A stretch of 64,000 bases of DNA, from contig JBOHDX010000146.1 in the NCBI GenBank assembly GCA_050700835.1, positions 1 through 64,000 on the forward strand, written 5' to 3'. Position 1 is the first letter of the stretch, and every line of letters starts with the position of its first letter. Below are positions 41,807-49,425 of this stretch, one piece after another. This stretch comes from JBOHDX01 sp050700835 (GTDB taxonomy: Bacteria > Actinomycetota > Actinomycetes > Propionibacteriales > Nocardioidaceae). A model generated the notes under the pieces. The model was not told the DNA's origin. It worked only from the letters and a program-made list of their open reading frames with translations, and searched no databases. The position numbers and the translations under genes are program-made.

Positions 41807-42969
41807 GGCTGATGTCTATCCGACCTCAGAGCGAGCTCGATGACCGGGACGCGGGTGCGCAGTGCGTCCAGCGAGGCTAAGGACCGCGCCGGCTCACCGA
41901 CTTTCGCGAGGTTGAGCATGCCCGGGTCGCCGGCCGCCTGGCCCGCCGCGATCTTGCTCAGGGCCCGCTCGAGGCGTGGCACAACGTGGCCGAGCACCTC
42001 GACCGGATCGGCCCCGCCGTACGCGTCGCACATGAGTCGCAGTCGGCGGACCGACTCCACGACCCCCACGTCCGTGTGCATCGGCACGCAGTTCCACGCA
42101 GCGAAGGCCAGGTCCTCGACCGGGCGTCCTGGTCCGGCCATGTCCCAGTCGATGACGCCGACCAGCGCGCTGTCGACGCCGACCACGTTGTAGGGGGCGA
42201 AATCGTGGTGGCAGACAACCTCGCCTGGCCCGAGCCCTCGGGAGTCGTTGCGCCACCGGGCCGCGGGATCCGGACGGTACTCCCGCACCACCCGGTGGTA
42301 CGCCGCGAACCAGCGCATCATCGACACGACGAGTGCGTCGGGCACGGGGTCGTCGTCGTGACCCACCACCTCACCCGCCAGGTAGGTCAGGACCTCACGG
42401 CCACGCACGTCCGTGCCGAGCACCCGCGGGACACCAGACAGACCCCTGGCTGCGACGTAACCCAGCAGACCGTGCACCGCGGGCGTCCATGGGCCGGTCT
42501 CGCGGCGCACCGTGCCGCCGACTCGGACGGCGCCACCCACGTTGCCGCCGTGCAGCCGCTGGCCGTCGAGCAGCCTCTCGAACAGCTCCGGCAGGAACGG
42601 TCTCTCCGCCGCGAGCCAGTCCATCTCACCGAGCTCCTCCGGCGCCAACCACCGGACGGCATCGTGTTCACGCAGCTGCGGCTCGCCGCCCAACAGTGCG
42701 CACGCGTGGACCTGCAGGACATAGGCGCTGGGCAGACCTTGCTCGCCACGGAGCGGCTCACCGACGCTGATGTCGAGTCCGAGCTCCTCACCTATCTCCC
42801 GCCGACAGGCCTGCTCCACCGACTCGTCGGCCTCGACCTTGCCGCCGGGGAACTCCCATCGGCCCGACAGGTCCGCGGGCGCCGTCCGGCGGGCGGCGAG
42901 CACCCGCCCGTCTGCCACGATCGCCGCGCCGACGACCACGCGCGCGTCCTCCCTCGTATGCCCGACCAC
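41803..42969 (-). CDS. Nudix hydrolase-aminoglycoside phosphotransferase-like fusion
   Basis: A 388-residue fusion. Residues 8-130 are a Nudix domain with the full box GKVEADESVEQACRREIGEE and a MutT-like start VVVGAAIVADGRVLAARR. Residues 150-375 are an APH-type kinase fold: VVCHHDFAPYNVVG carries the catalytic HxDxxxxN and VIDWDMAGPG the metal-binding Asp. It may clean damaged nucleotides and phosphorylate a small molecule, but neither substrate is known. TACGGT ends six bases before GTG 42969, favouring this start over GTG 43032. Confidence 0.87.
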   Translation of the reverse strand: MVGHTREDARVVVGAAIVADGRVLAARRTAPADLSGRWEFPGGKVEADESVEQACRREIGEELGLDISVGEPLRGEQGLPSAYVLQVHACALLGGEPQLREHDAVRWLAPEELGEMDWLAAERPFLPELFERLLDGQRLHGGNVGGAVRVGGTVRRETGPWTPAVHGLLGYVAARGLSGVPRVLGTDVRGREVLTYLAGEVVGHDDDPVPDALVVSMMRWFAAYHRVVREYRPDPAARWRNDSRGLGPGEVVCHHDFAPYNVVGVDSALVGVIDWDMAGPGRPVEDLAFAAWNCVPMHTDVGVVESVRRLRLMCDAYGGADPVEVLGHVVPRLERALSKIAAGQAAGDPGMLNLAKVGEPARSLASLDALRTRVPVIELALRSDRHQP

Positions 42970-43161
42970 CGACTCACCGTACCGGCGAGGCTCCGGCCGG
43001 TCCGCGGAGCAGCCGGGACCGACAAACTTCACACTGTTCGACCCGTTACACGTGGGATGAACGCCTTCCCCTAATGTGTCTACGCGGTCTGCTCGGTGGA
43101 CCGAGTTTCGGTGCTCACGGGTTGCTCACGTGTTCGGTGCTCCAGGAAGGCATGCACGCTG

Positions 43162-43947
43162 ATGGCGACAGGCGTTTTCGACCCGGCGCGGGCCGACATC
43201 GATGCCAAAACCCTTCGTACCGACCGTTGGTGGGGGATGCCCCTGCTCTATGGCGCGACGCTCGGCCTCGTCGGCATCTACCTGTTGTACGCGGTCTTCG
43301 TCAACGCCGACTACTACTGGGAGCCTTACATCTCCCCGATGTACTCCCCCTGCCTGACCGGCAACTGCGCCGCCGGTGCCGGCTGGGGCTGGTTCCCGAG
43401 CATCAACCCCGTGACACCGGCGCTGATCATCATCATCTTCCCGGCCGGTCTGCGCGCCACCTGCTACTACTACCGCAAGGCCTACTACCGGTCGTTCTTC
43501 ATGTCCCCGCCCGCGTGCGGGGTGGCCGAGCCTGCCAAGCGATACAAGGGCGAAAGCCGATTCCCGATGATCGTGCAGAACGTGCACCGCTACTTCTTCT
43601 ACATCACGCTGGTGTTCAACGCGATCCTCACGTACGACGCCGTGATCGCCTTCCGAGACCACGACGGCAACTGGGGCCACATGGGCCTCGGCACTCTCGT
43701 GTTGCTGGTCAACGCGGCGCTGCTCTGGGCCTACAACATGTCTTGCCACTCCTGCCGGCACGCCGTAGGTGGGCGGCTCAGGCACTTCTCGAGACACCCC
43801 GTCCGCTACTGGATGTGGAGTCAGGCCACCAGGCTCAATGCCCGTCACGCTCAGATTGCCTGGGCCTCCCTGGTGTTCGTGGCACTGACCGACCTGTACG
43901 TCCGCCTCGTGGCCGGTGGCGCCATCTCAGATCCGAGGTTTTTCTAG
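43162..43947 (+). CDS. sdhC: Succinate dehydrogenase membrane anchor (cytochrome b-type)
   Basis: A 261-residue membrane protein with five or so helices (YGATLGLVGIYLLYAVFVNA, VTPALIIIIFPAGLRATCYY, YFFYITLVFNAILTYDAVIA, GLGTLVLLVNAALLWAYNMS and AQIAWASLVFVALTDLYVRL). Histidines in VQNVHRYFF, NMSCHSCRHAV and NARHAQIAW are candidates for haem ligands. It matches the single large anchor of the mycobacterial Sdh1 type rather than separate SdhC and SdhD. AGGAAGG lies about 12 bases before ATG 43162. The stop is contiguous with sdhA. Confidence 0.88.
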   Translation: MATGVFDPARADIDAKTLRTDRWWGMPLLYGATLGLVGIYLLYAVFVNADYYWEPYISPMYSPCLTGNCAAGAGWGWFPSINPVTPALIIIIFPAGLRATCYYYRKAYYRSFFMSPPACGVAEPAKRYKGESRFPMIVQNVHRYFFYITLVFNAILTYDAVIAFRDHDGNWGHMGLGTLVLLVNAALLWAYNMSCHSCRHAVGGRLRHFSRHPVRYWMWSQATRLNARHAQIAWASLVFVALTDLYVRLVAGGAISDPRFF

Positions 43948-45879
43948 ATGAGCTCGCACGACACCGAACGTCCAGGCGCCAGCGACGGCGTCGAGACGCA
44001 GCACTACGACGTCGTGGTCATAGGCGCCGGAGGTGCCGGGTTGCGCGCGGCGATCGCGGCCCGCGAAGCGGGACTGCGTACGGCCATCGTGTGCAAGTCC
44101 TTGTTCGGCAAGGCCCACACGGTGATGGCCGAAGGCGGCGCCGCCGCGTCGATGGGCAACGCGAACCCCAATGACAACTGGATGGTGCACTTCCGCGACA
44201 CAATGCGCGGCGGCAAGTTCATGAACCATCCGCGGATGGCCGAGCTGCACGCCAAGGAGGCTCCGGACCGGGTCTGGGAGCTCGAGACGTACGGCGCCTT
44301 GTTCGACCGCACTCCCGAGGGCAAGATCAGCCAGCGCAACTTCGGCGGCCACGAGTATCCCCGACTCGCCCATGTCGGCGACCGCACCGGTCTCGAGCTT
44401 ATCCGCACCCTGCAGCAGAAGATCGTCTCGCTCCAGCAGGATGACCTCGCCGAGCACGGCGACCTCGACGCTCGGATCAAGGTGTTCGCCGAGTGCACCG
44501 TCACCGATCTGCTCAAGGAGGGTGACCGCATCGCCGGCGCCTTCGCCTACTGGAGAGAGTCCGGCAGCTTCGTCTGCTTCGACGCCCCGGCCGTCATCCT
44601 CGCCACCGGCGGCATCGGCAAGTCGTTCAAGGTGACCAGCAACTCGTGGGAGTACACCGGGGACGGCCACGCCCTCGCGCTGCGCGCCGGTTCGTCGCTG
44701 ATCAACATGGAGTTCGTGCAGTTCCACCCGACCGGCATGGTGTGGCCGCCGTCGGTCAAGGGAATCCTCGTCACCGAGTCGGTGCGCGGCGACGGCGGCG
44801 TGCTGCGCAACAGCGACGGCACCAGGTTCATGTTCGACTACGTGCCGGACGTCTTTCGCAAGCAGTATGCCGAGACGGAGGAGGAAGCCGACCGCTGGTA
44901 CCAGGACCCTGACAGCAATCGCCGTCCGCCCGAGCTGTTGCCGCGCGACGAGGTGGCCCGGTCGATCAACTCCGAGGTCAAGGCCGGTCGTGGCACTGAG
45001 CACGGCGGCGTCTTCCTCGACATCGCCAGCCGGCGCAGCGCCGAATTCATCCATAAGCGGCTGCCGTCGATGTACCACCAGTTCAAGGAGCTCGCCGACG
45101 TCGACATCACCGCCGAGGCGATGGAGATCGGCCCGACCTGCCACTACGTGATGGGCGGCGTGGAAGTCGACCCCGACACCGGCGCGGCGGCTCACGTACC
45201 CGGTCTGTTCGCCGCCGGCGAGGTGTCGGGCGGCATGCACGGCTCCAACCGACTTGGCGGCAACTCGCTGTCCGATCTGCTCGTGTTCGGCCGTCGTGCC
45301 GGCATCGGTGCCGCCGACTACGTCCTCGGGCTCGGCGACAGCCGCCCCGGGCCGAGTGAGCCCGACGTCACCACCGCGCGTACCGTCGCCCTCGAGCCGT
45401 TCCAGCGGGAGGGCGGCGAGAATCCGTACTCGCTGCACCAGGAGCTTCAGCAGACGATGAACGACCTCGTCGGCATCATCCGCAGCGACGACGAGATGCG
45501 ACAGGCGCAGGTACGCCTGACCGAGCTGGTCGAGCGGGCCAAGAGCCTCACGGTCGACGGGCGTCACCAGTTCAACCCCGGCTGGCATCTGGCCCTCGAC
45601 CTGCGCAACATGCTGATCGTGTCGCAGTGCGTGGCCAAGTCGGCGCTGATGCGCGAGGAGAGTCGCGGCGGCCACACCCGGGACGACTTCGAGACGATGC
45701 GAGCGGAGTGGCGCAAGGTGAACCTCGCCTGCACCCTCGACGGCGACGCCGTCAGCGTCGTCAAGCAGCCGATGCCGGTCATGCGCGACGACCTGCTGGA
45801 GCTGTTTGACCGCGGCGAGCTGAGCAAGTACCTCACCGACGAAGAGATGGCGTCTCTACCCGAGGGAGTGCAGAGCTGA
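43948..45879 (+). CDS. sdhA: Succinate dehydrogenase/fumarate reductase flavoprotein subunit
   Basis: A 643-residue flavoprotein. The FAD dinucleotide fold is VVVIGAGGAGLRAAIAAREA (residues 24-43), the FAD-linking histidine is in KAHTVMAEGGAA (about residue 57), and the catalytic regions are QFHPTGMVWPPSVKGILVTE and ESVRGDGGVLRN, with GEVSGGMHGSNRLGGNSL near residue 430. It oxidises succinate to fumarate on the cytosolic face. The gene starts one base after the sdhC stop and ends overlapping sdhB. Confidence 0.95.
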   Translation: MSSHDTERPGASDGVETQHYDVVVIGAGGAGLRAAIAAREAGLRTAIVCKSLFGKAHTVMAEGGAAASMGNANPNDNWMVHFRDTMRGGKFMNHPRMAELHAKEAPDRVWELETYGALFDRTPEGKISQRNFGGHEYPRLAHVGDRTGLELIRTLQQKIVSLQQDDLAEHGDLDARIKVFAECTVTDLLKEGDRIAGAFAYWRESGSFVCFDAPAVILATGGIGKSFKVTSNSWEYTGDGHALALRAGSSLINMEFVQFHPTGMVWPPSVKGILVTESVRGDGGVLRNSDGTRFMFDYVPDVFRKQYAETEEEADRWYQDPDSNRRPPELLPRDEVARSINSEVKAGRGTEHGGVFLDIASRRSAEFIHKRLPSMYHQFKELADVDITAEAMEIGPTCHYVMGGVEVDPDTGAAAHVPGLFAAGEVSGGMHGSNRLGGNSLSDLLVFGRRAGIGAADYVLGLGDSRPGPSEPDVTTARTVALEPFQREGGENPYSLHQELQQTMNDLVGIIRSDDEMRQAQVRLTELVERAKSLTVDGRHQFNPGWHLALDLRNMLIVSQCVAKSALMREESRGGHTRDDFETMRAEWRKVNLACTLDGDAVSVVKQPMPVMRDDLLELFDRGELSKYLTDEEMASLPEGVQS

Positions 45880-46646
45880 TGGCCTACCAAGGCAAGTTCC
45901 GGGTGTGGCGCGGTGACGCGGACGGCGGCGGACTGCAGGACTACACGGTGGAGGTCAACGACGGCGAGGTGGTCCTCGACATCATCCATCGGCTGCAGGC
46001 GACCCAGGCCGGCGACCTCGCGGTGCGCTGGAACTGCAAGGCAGGCAAGTGCGGCTCGTGCAGTGCCGAGATCAACGGCCGCCCGCGACTGATGTGCATG
46101 ACCCGGATGTCGACGTTCACTGAGGACCAGGTCGTCACGGTCACCCCGATGCGTACCTTCCCGGTGATCCGCGACCTGGTGACCGATGTGTCCTACAACT
46201 ACACGAAGGCGCGCGAGATCGCCGCCTTCGCGCCCCCGGCCGGCGTGGCCCCCGGCGACTACCGGATGGCGCAGGTCGACGTCGAGCGCTCGCAGGAGTT
46301 CCGCAAGTGCATCGAGTGCTTCCTGTGTCAGGACGTGTGTCACGTGATCCGCGACCACGAGGACAACAAGGAGTCGTACGCCGGGCCGCGGTTCCTGATG
46401 CGCGTCGCCGAGCTCGACATGCACCCACTCGACGCACACGCCGACCGCAAGCGGGCGGCGCAGGACGCGCACGGTCTTGGCATGTGCAACATCACCAAGT
46501 GCTGCACCGAGGTTTGCCCCGAGGGCATCCACATTACCGACAACGCTCTGATCCCGATGAAGGAGCGCGTCGTCGACCGCAAGTACGACCCGGTGGTCTG
46601 GCTGGGCAACAAGATCCGCCGCCGCGAGGACCACACCCCGGTCTGA
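45879..46646 (+). CDS. sdhB: Succinate dehydrogenase iron-sulfur subunit
   Basis: A 255-residue protein with the [2Fe-2S] site CKAGKCGSCSAE plus a later cysteine in PRLMCMTRM, and the [4Fe-4S]/[3Fe-4S] sites in CIECFLCQDVCH and KCCTEVCPEGI. It carries electrons from the flavin to menaquinone through the membrane anchor. ATG shares its A with the sdhA stop (TGATG). The HxxxD-free, longer middle and the last 20 basic residues are usual for the actinobacterial Sdh1 type. Confidence 0.95.
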   Translation: MAYQGKFRVWRGDADGGGLQDYTVEVNDGEVVLDIIHRLQATQAGDLAVRWNCKAGKCGSCSAEINGRPRLMCMTRMSTFTEDQVVTVTPMRTFPVIRDLVTDVSYNYTKAREIAAFAPPAGVAPGDYRMAQVDVERSQEFRKCIECFLCQDVCHVIRDHEDNKESYAGPRFLMRVAELDMHPLDAHADRKRAAQDAHGLGMCNITKCCTEVCPEGIHITDNALIPMKERVVDRKYDPVVWLGNKIRRREDHTPV

Positions 46647-46700
46647 GTCCGCCGGGAGGTCACGTGGCCGGGGACGCCTCGGGCCGATAACGTTCGCGGC

Positions 46701-47003
46701 ATGGCTGACCTCCTCGATGACCAGCAGCTGCACGCCGCGATGGCCGATCGTCCGCACTGGGAGGTCCGCAGCGGAGCGCTGGTGCGCTCCGTGCAGGCGC
46801 CGACCTTCCTCGAAGGCATCGGTCTCGTCGACTCGGTCGCACGGGTCGCCGAGGACGCTGACCACCATCCGGACATCGACATCCGGTGGACGACGGTGAC
46901 GTTCATGTTGTCGACGCACTCCGAAGGCGGCATCACCGATGCGGACGTCGCGATGGCCAAGACCATCGATGACCTGGTGGACCAAGTCCTCCCCCCCACC
47001 TAG
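46701..47003 (+). CDS. phhB: 4a-hydroxytetrahydrobiopterin dehydratase (PCD/DCoH)
   Basis: A 100-residue pterin dehydratase: MADLLDDQQLHAAMADRPHW, then EDADHHPDIDIRWTTVTFM with the two active-site histidines and the Asp, and a C-terminal helix. It recycles carbinolamine pterins; no phenylalanine hydroxylase is in the window, so it may serve molybdopterin or another pterin. It follows sdhB by 54 bp. Confidence 0.92.
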   Translation: MADLLDDQQLHAAMADRPHWEVRSGALVRSVQAPTFLEGIGLVDSVARVAEDADHHPDIDIRWTTVTFMLSTHSEGGITDADVAMAKTIDDLVDQVLPPT

Positions 47004-47013
47004 CCCCCCGCTC

Positions 47014-47101
47014 ATCCGCGGCTTCTGGCCCGCCCATCCGCGGGTTCTGGCCCGCCCATCCGCGGGTTTCGGCCCGCCGATCCGCCGGTCGGCTGCGAGC
47101 T
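47014..47101. repeat. 22-bp repeat array, left arm (four copies)
   Basis: ATCCGC(G/C)G recurs at 47014, 47036, 47058 and 47080, exactly 22 bp apart. Copies share GG(C/T)T(T/C)(C/T)(T/G)GGCCCGCC between cores. The units are in the opposite orientation to the seven copies at 47367-47519, so the two arrays can pair. The 516-bp gap 47004-47519 holds these arrays, a hairpin and a long inverted repeat, but no gene. Confidence 0.9.
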
Positions 47102-47144
47102 GCGAGTCTGCCGCAGCCTCCACGCGCCAGCCACCCGCGTACCT

Positions 47145-47177
47145 GTAAGGCAGGTGCTCGGGAGCCTGCCTCGACAG
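47145..47177. terminator. Stem-loop in the phhB-antiporter gap
   Basis: AGGCAGG (about 47148-47154) and CCTGCCT (about 47165-47171) form a 7-bp stem with a ten-base loop, flanked by CTGT and ACAG that extend the pairing. It is a plausible terminator for phhB, without a clear T-run. Confidence 0.45.
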
Positions 47178-47288
47178 AGCCGACACGTTCGAGCGCGTTG
47201 GGGTCGTGTGCGGGGGAACGAACAGCCTCCGTCCGCAGCTGACGTCCGGGAATCGGTGACGCGAGGCAACAGAAGACTCGCTCGGGGA

Positions 47289-47356
47289 GTGCCGTAGCCG
47301 GCGAACCGCGCAGGCCGTCACTCTCTTTAGGGCCAGCGGTTCGCCGGCTACGGCAC
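47289..47356. repeat. Perfect 21-bp inverted repeat with 26-base loop
   Basis: Arm 1 is 47289-47309 (begins GTGCCGTAGCCGG, ends GAACCGC). Arm 2 is 47336-47356, its exact complement. The loop contains CTCTCTTTAGGG. A perfect stem of this length would block transcription from either side. It could also be the relic of a small mobile element; no target duplication is evident. Confidence 0.85.
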
Positions 47357-47366
47357 GCAAAGGGGC

Positions 47367-47519
47367 AGAACCCGCGGATCGGCGGGGGCGAACCACGCGG
47401 ATCGCCGCGCCAGAACCCGCGGATCCGCGCGCCAGAACCCGCGGATCGGCGCGCCAGAAGCCGCGGACCGCCGCGCCAGAACCCGCGGATCGGCGGGCCA
47501 GAAACCGCGGATCGGCGGT
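47367..47519. repeat. 22-bp repeat array, right arm (seven copies)
   Basis: GCGGA recurs at 47374, 47397, 47419, 47441, 47463, 47485 and 47507: one spacing of 23, the rest 22 bp. A typical unit reads AGAACCCGCGGATCGGCG then GGCC or CGCC. The last unit abuts the antiporter stop at 47520. Unit sequence is the reverse complement of that at 47014 and 8978. Confidence 0.92.
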
Positions 47520-49382
47520 TCAGCCGAGGAGTTGGTGGTCGAAGCACCAGCGCCACGCTTCGCCGGTCTCGAAGCTGCGCATCACCGGATGCCCGACCGC
47601 CTGCCAGTGACGGGTGGCATGCGTCTGCGGCGACGAGTCGCAGCAGCCGACGTGGCCGCACACCATGCACAGACGCAGGTGTACCCACTCGGTGCCATCG
47701 CGCAGACATTCCTCGCAACCGTCCGGCGTCCCCGGGCGCGGCACCCGCTCGTACTTGTGCAGGTCGTCGCAACCGCTGTGATGCGGAGGGGTCACCAGAT
47801 CCTCCTCACGATCCGCCGACGACGAGGACACGGCTTGGTCGAGCACGGTCTCCTCCACGTCGAGGGCCACCAGAACCTGGGCGAGTACGGTCTGGTCGAC
47901 CAGGCCGAGTCGGCGCACGTGCAGAACCTCCTGGCGCTCAGCCTGCAGCATGTCGGTCCGCAACCGGGCGTACATCAGGCTCGGGGTCTCGGTCTTGGTG
48001 CCCAGCATCTCCCAGACGGCGTTGGCTCGCTCGAGACTGCGGCGGCGAAGCCGTTCCACCACCTCCTCGGGCTCGGCGCCGGTCAGCTCGGAGTCAAGCT
48101 TGTTGAGCCCGGCGCGGGCAGCCCGTTGATAGACGCCGGCCTGCTGGAGGTAGTCCTCCGCCGGGTCCGGCCCGCCGATCCCGAGCGTGCGGACCAGGAT
48201 GGGCAGGGTGGTGCCCTGGATCAGCAACGTCCCCGCGGCAACGAGGAAGGCGATCGCGACCAGCACCTCCCGTTGTGGCGTCTGCTCGGGTATCAGGAAC
48301 GCCGCCGCGAGCGTGACGACGCCGCGCATGCCGGCCCAGGACACCAGGGTCGGCACCCGCCACGGCGGAGCTGGATCCGCCCGGGCAATGGCCGGGATGA
48401 GCCTCGGGAGGTACGTCGAGGGGAACACCCAGACGATCCGGAGCACCATGACCGCGACCAGCGTCGCGACGCCGGCCAGCACGATCTGGGACGTCGGCAA
48501 GGTGCTCGTCGACAGCTGGTGCAGCACCGAGCGGACCTGCATGCCGATCAGCAGGAAGACGGCGTTCTCCAACAGGAACGAGACCGTCGCCCAGATGGTG
48601 CGCTCGAAGATTCGCGACGTCGCCGACTGGATAGCAGGCGACTTGTGCCCGAGTAGCAGCCCCGCCACCACCACGGCCAGCACGCCGGAGCCGTGGATCT
48701 GCTCGGCGGGGATGTAGGCCACCCATGGAGTGAGCATCGATACGGCCACATCGGTGAGGTCGTCGTCGATGTGGGAACGGATCTTGCCCACCACGACGGC
48801 GACGATCACGCCGACGACCGCCCCGCCGACGGCCGACAGGGCGAACCTCCCCACCGTGCCCCACAACGTCACGCTGCCGGCGATCCCGGCCACCGCGGTA
48901 CGTAACGTCACGATCGCGGTGGCGTCGTTGACGAGGCTCTCGCCCTCGAGGATCGTCACCACCCGTCGCGGCATGCCCACCCGTCTGGCGATCGACGTCG
49001 TGGACACCGCGTCCGGCGGCGCCACCACGGCGCCCAGCGCGAGCGCGGCCGCCAACGGCACCGGCAACAGCCACCAGACCAGCAGGCCGATGCCGGCGGT
49101 GGTGAACAGCACGAGTCCGACCGACAGCAGCGCGATAGGCCGCTTGTTGCGACGAAAGTCGATCAGCGACGTCCGGAGAGACGCGGCGTACAGCAGCGGC
49201 GGGAGAAGACCGACGAGGACCAGCTCAGGGGTGAGCGTCACGGTCGGCACGAACGGCACGTACGACGCGACGAAGCCGGCCACCACGAGGACCAGCGGCG
49301 CCGACAGGTTCCACCGCCGTGCCGACGCGCTCACGGCGGTCACCGCGACCGCGAGGATCACCAGGGACAGGGCGACGTGCAC
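47520..49382 (-). CDS. Na+(K+)/H+ antiporter of the CPA1 type with C-terminal UBP zinc finger
   Basis: A 620-residue protein. Residues 1-410 carry about a dozen membrane helices with CPA1 motifs (LGAVVAPPDAVSTTSIARR, EGESLVNDATAIVTLR with the ion-binding Asp, SWAGMRGVVTLAAAFLIP). Residues 425-530 are a cytosolic regulatory helix region. The last 80 residues form a UBP-type zinc finger: GCEECLRDGTEWVHLRLC, then CGHVGCCDSSPQTHATRHW and VGHPVMRSF, ending in a GEAWRWC strand. It should exchange sodium or potassium for protons. GTG/ATG start at 49382. Confidence 0.92.
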   Translation of the reverse strand: MHVALSLVILAVAVTAVSASARRWNLSAPLVLVVAGFVASYVPFVPTVTLTPELVLVGLLPPLLYAASLRTSLIDFRRNKRPIALLSVGLVLFTTAGIGLLVWWLLPVPLAAALALGAVVAPPDAVSTTSIARRVGMPRRVVTILEGESLVNDATAIVTLRTAVAGIAGSVTLWGTVGRFALSAVGGAVVGVIVAVVVGKIRSHIDDDLTDVAVSMLTPWVAYIPAEQIHGSGVLAVVVAGLLLGHKSPAIQSATSRIFERTIWATVSFLLENAVFLLIGMQVRSVLHQLSTSTLPTSQIVLAGVATLVAVMVLRIVWVFPSTYLPRLIPAIARADPAPPWRVPTLVSWAGMRGVVTLAAAFLIPEQTPQREVLVAIAFLVAAGTLLIQGTTLPILVRTLGIGGPDPAEDYLQQAGVYQRAARAGLNKLDSELTGAEPEEVVERLRRRSLERANAVWEMLGTKTETPSLMYARLRTDMLQAERQEVLHVRRLGLVDQTVLAQVLVALDVEETVLDQAVSSSSADREEDLVTPPHHSGCDDLHKYERVPRPGTPDGCEECLRDGTEWVHLRLCMVCGHVGCCDSSPQTHATRHWQAVGHPVMRSFETGEAWRWCFDHQLLG

Positions 49383-49425
49383 GCCGCGATTGTGTCAGGG
49401 CACGCGTGCCGGCGATCCCGCCGGC

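Noticed and set aside
47004..47519. CRISPR array in the phhB-antiporter gap
   Set aside because: The 22-bp units are adjacent without unique spacers, appear in both orientations, and there are no cas genes.
46933..47772. A minus-strand open frame across the phhB-antiporter gap
   Set aside because: It runs through the repeat arrays and both flanking genes; the composition is repeat-driven and no ribosome site is seen.
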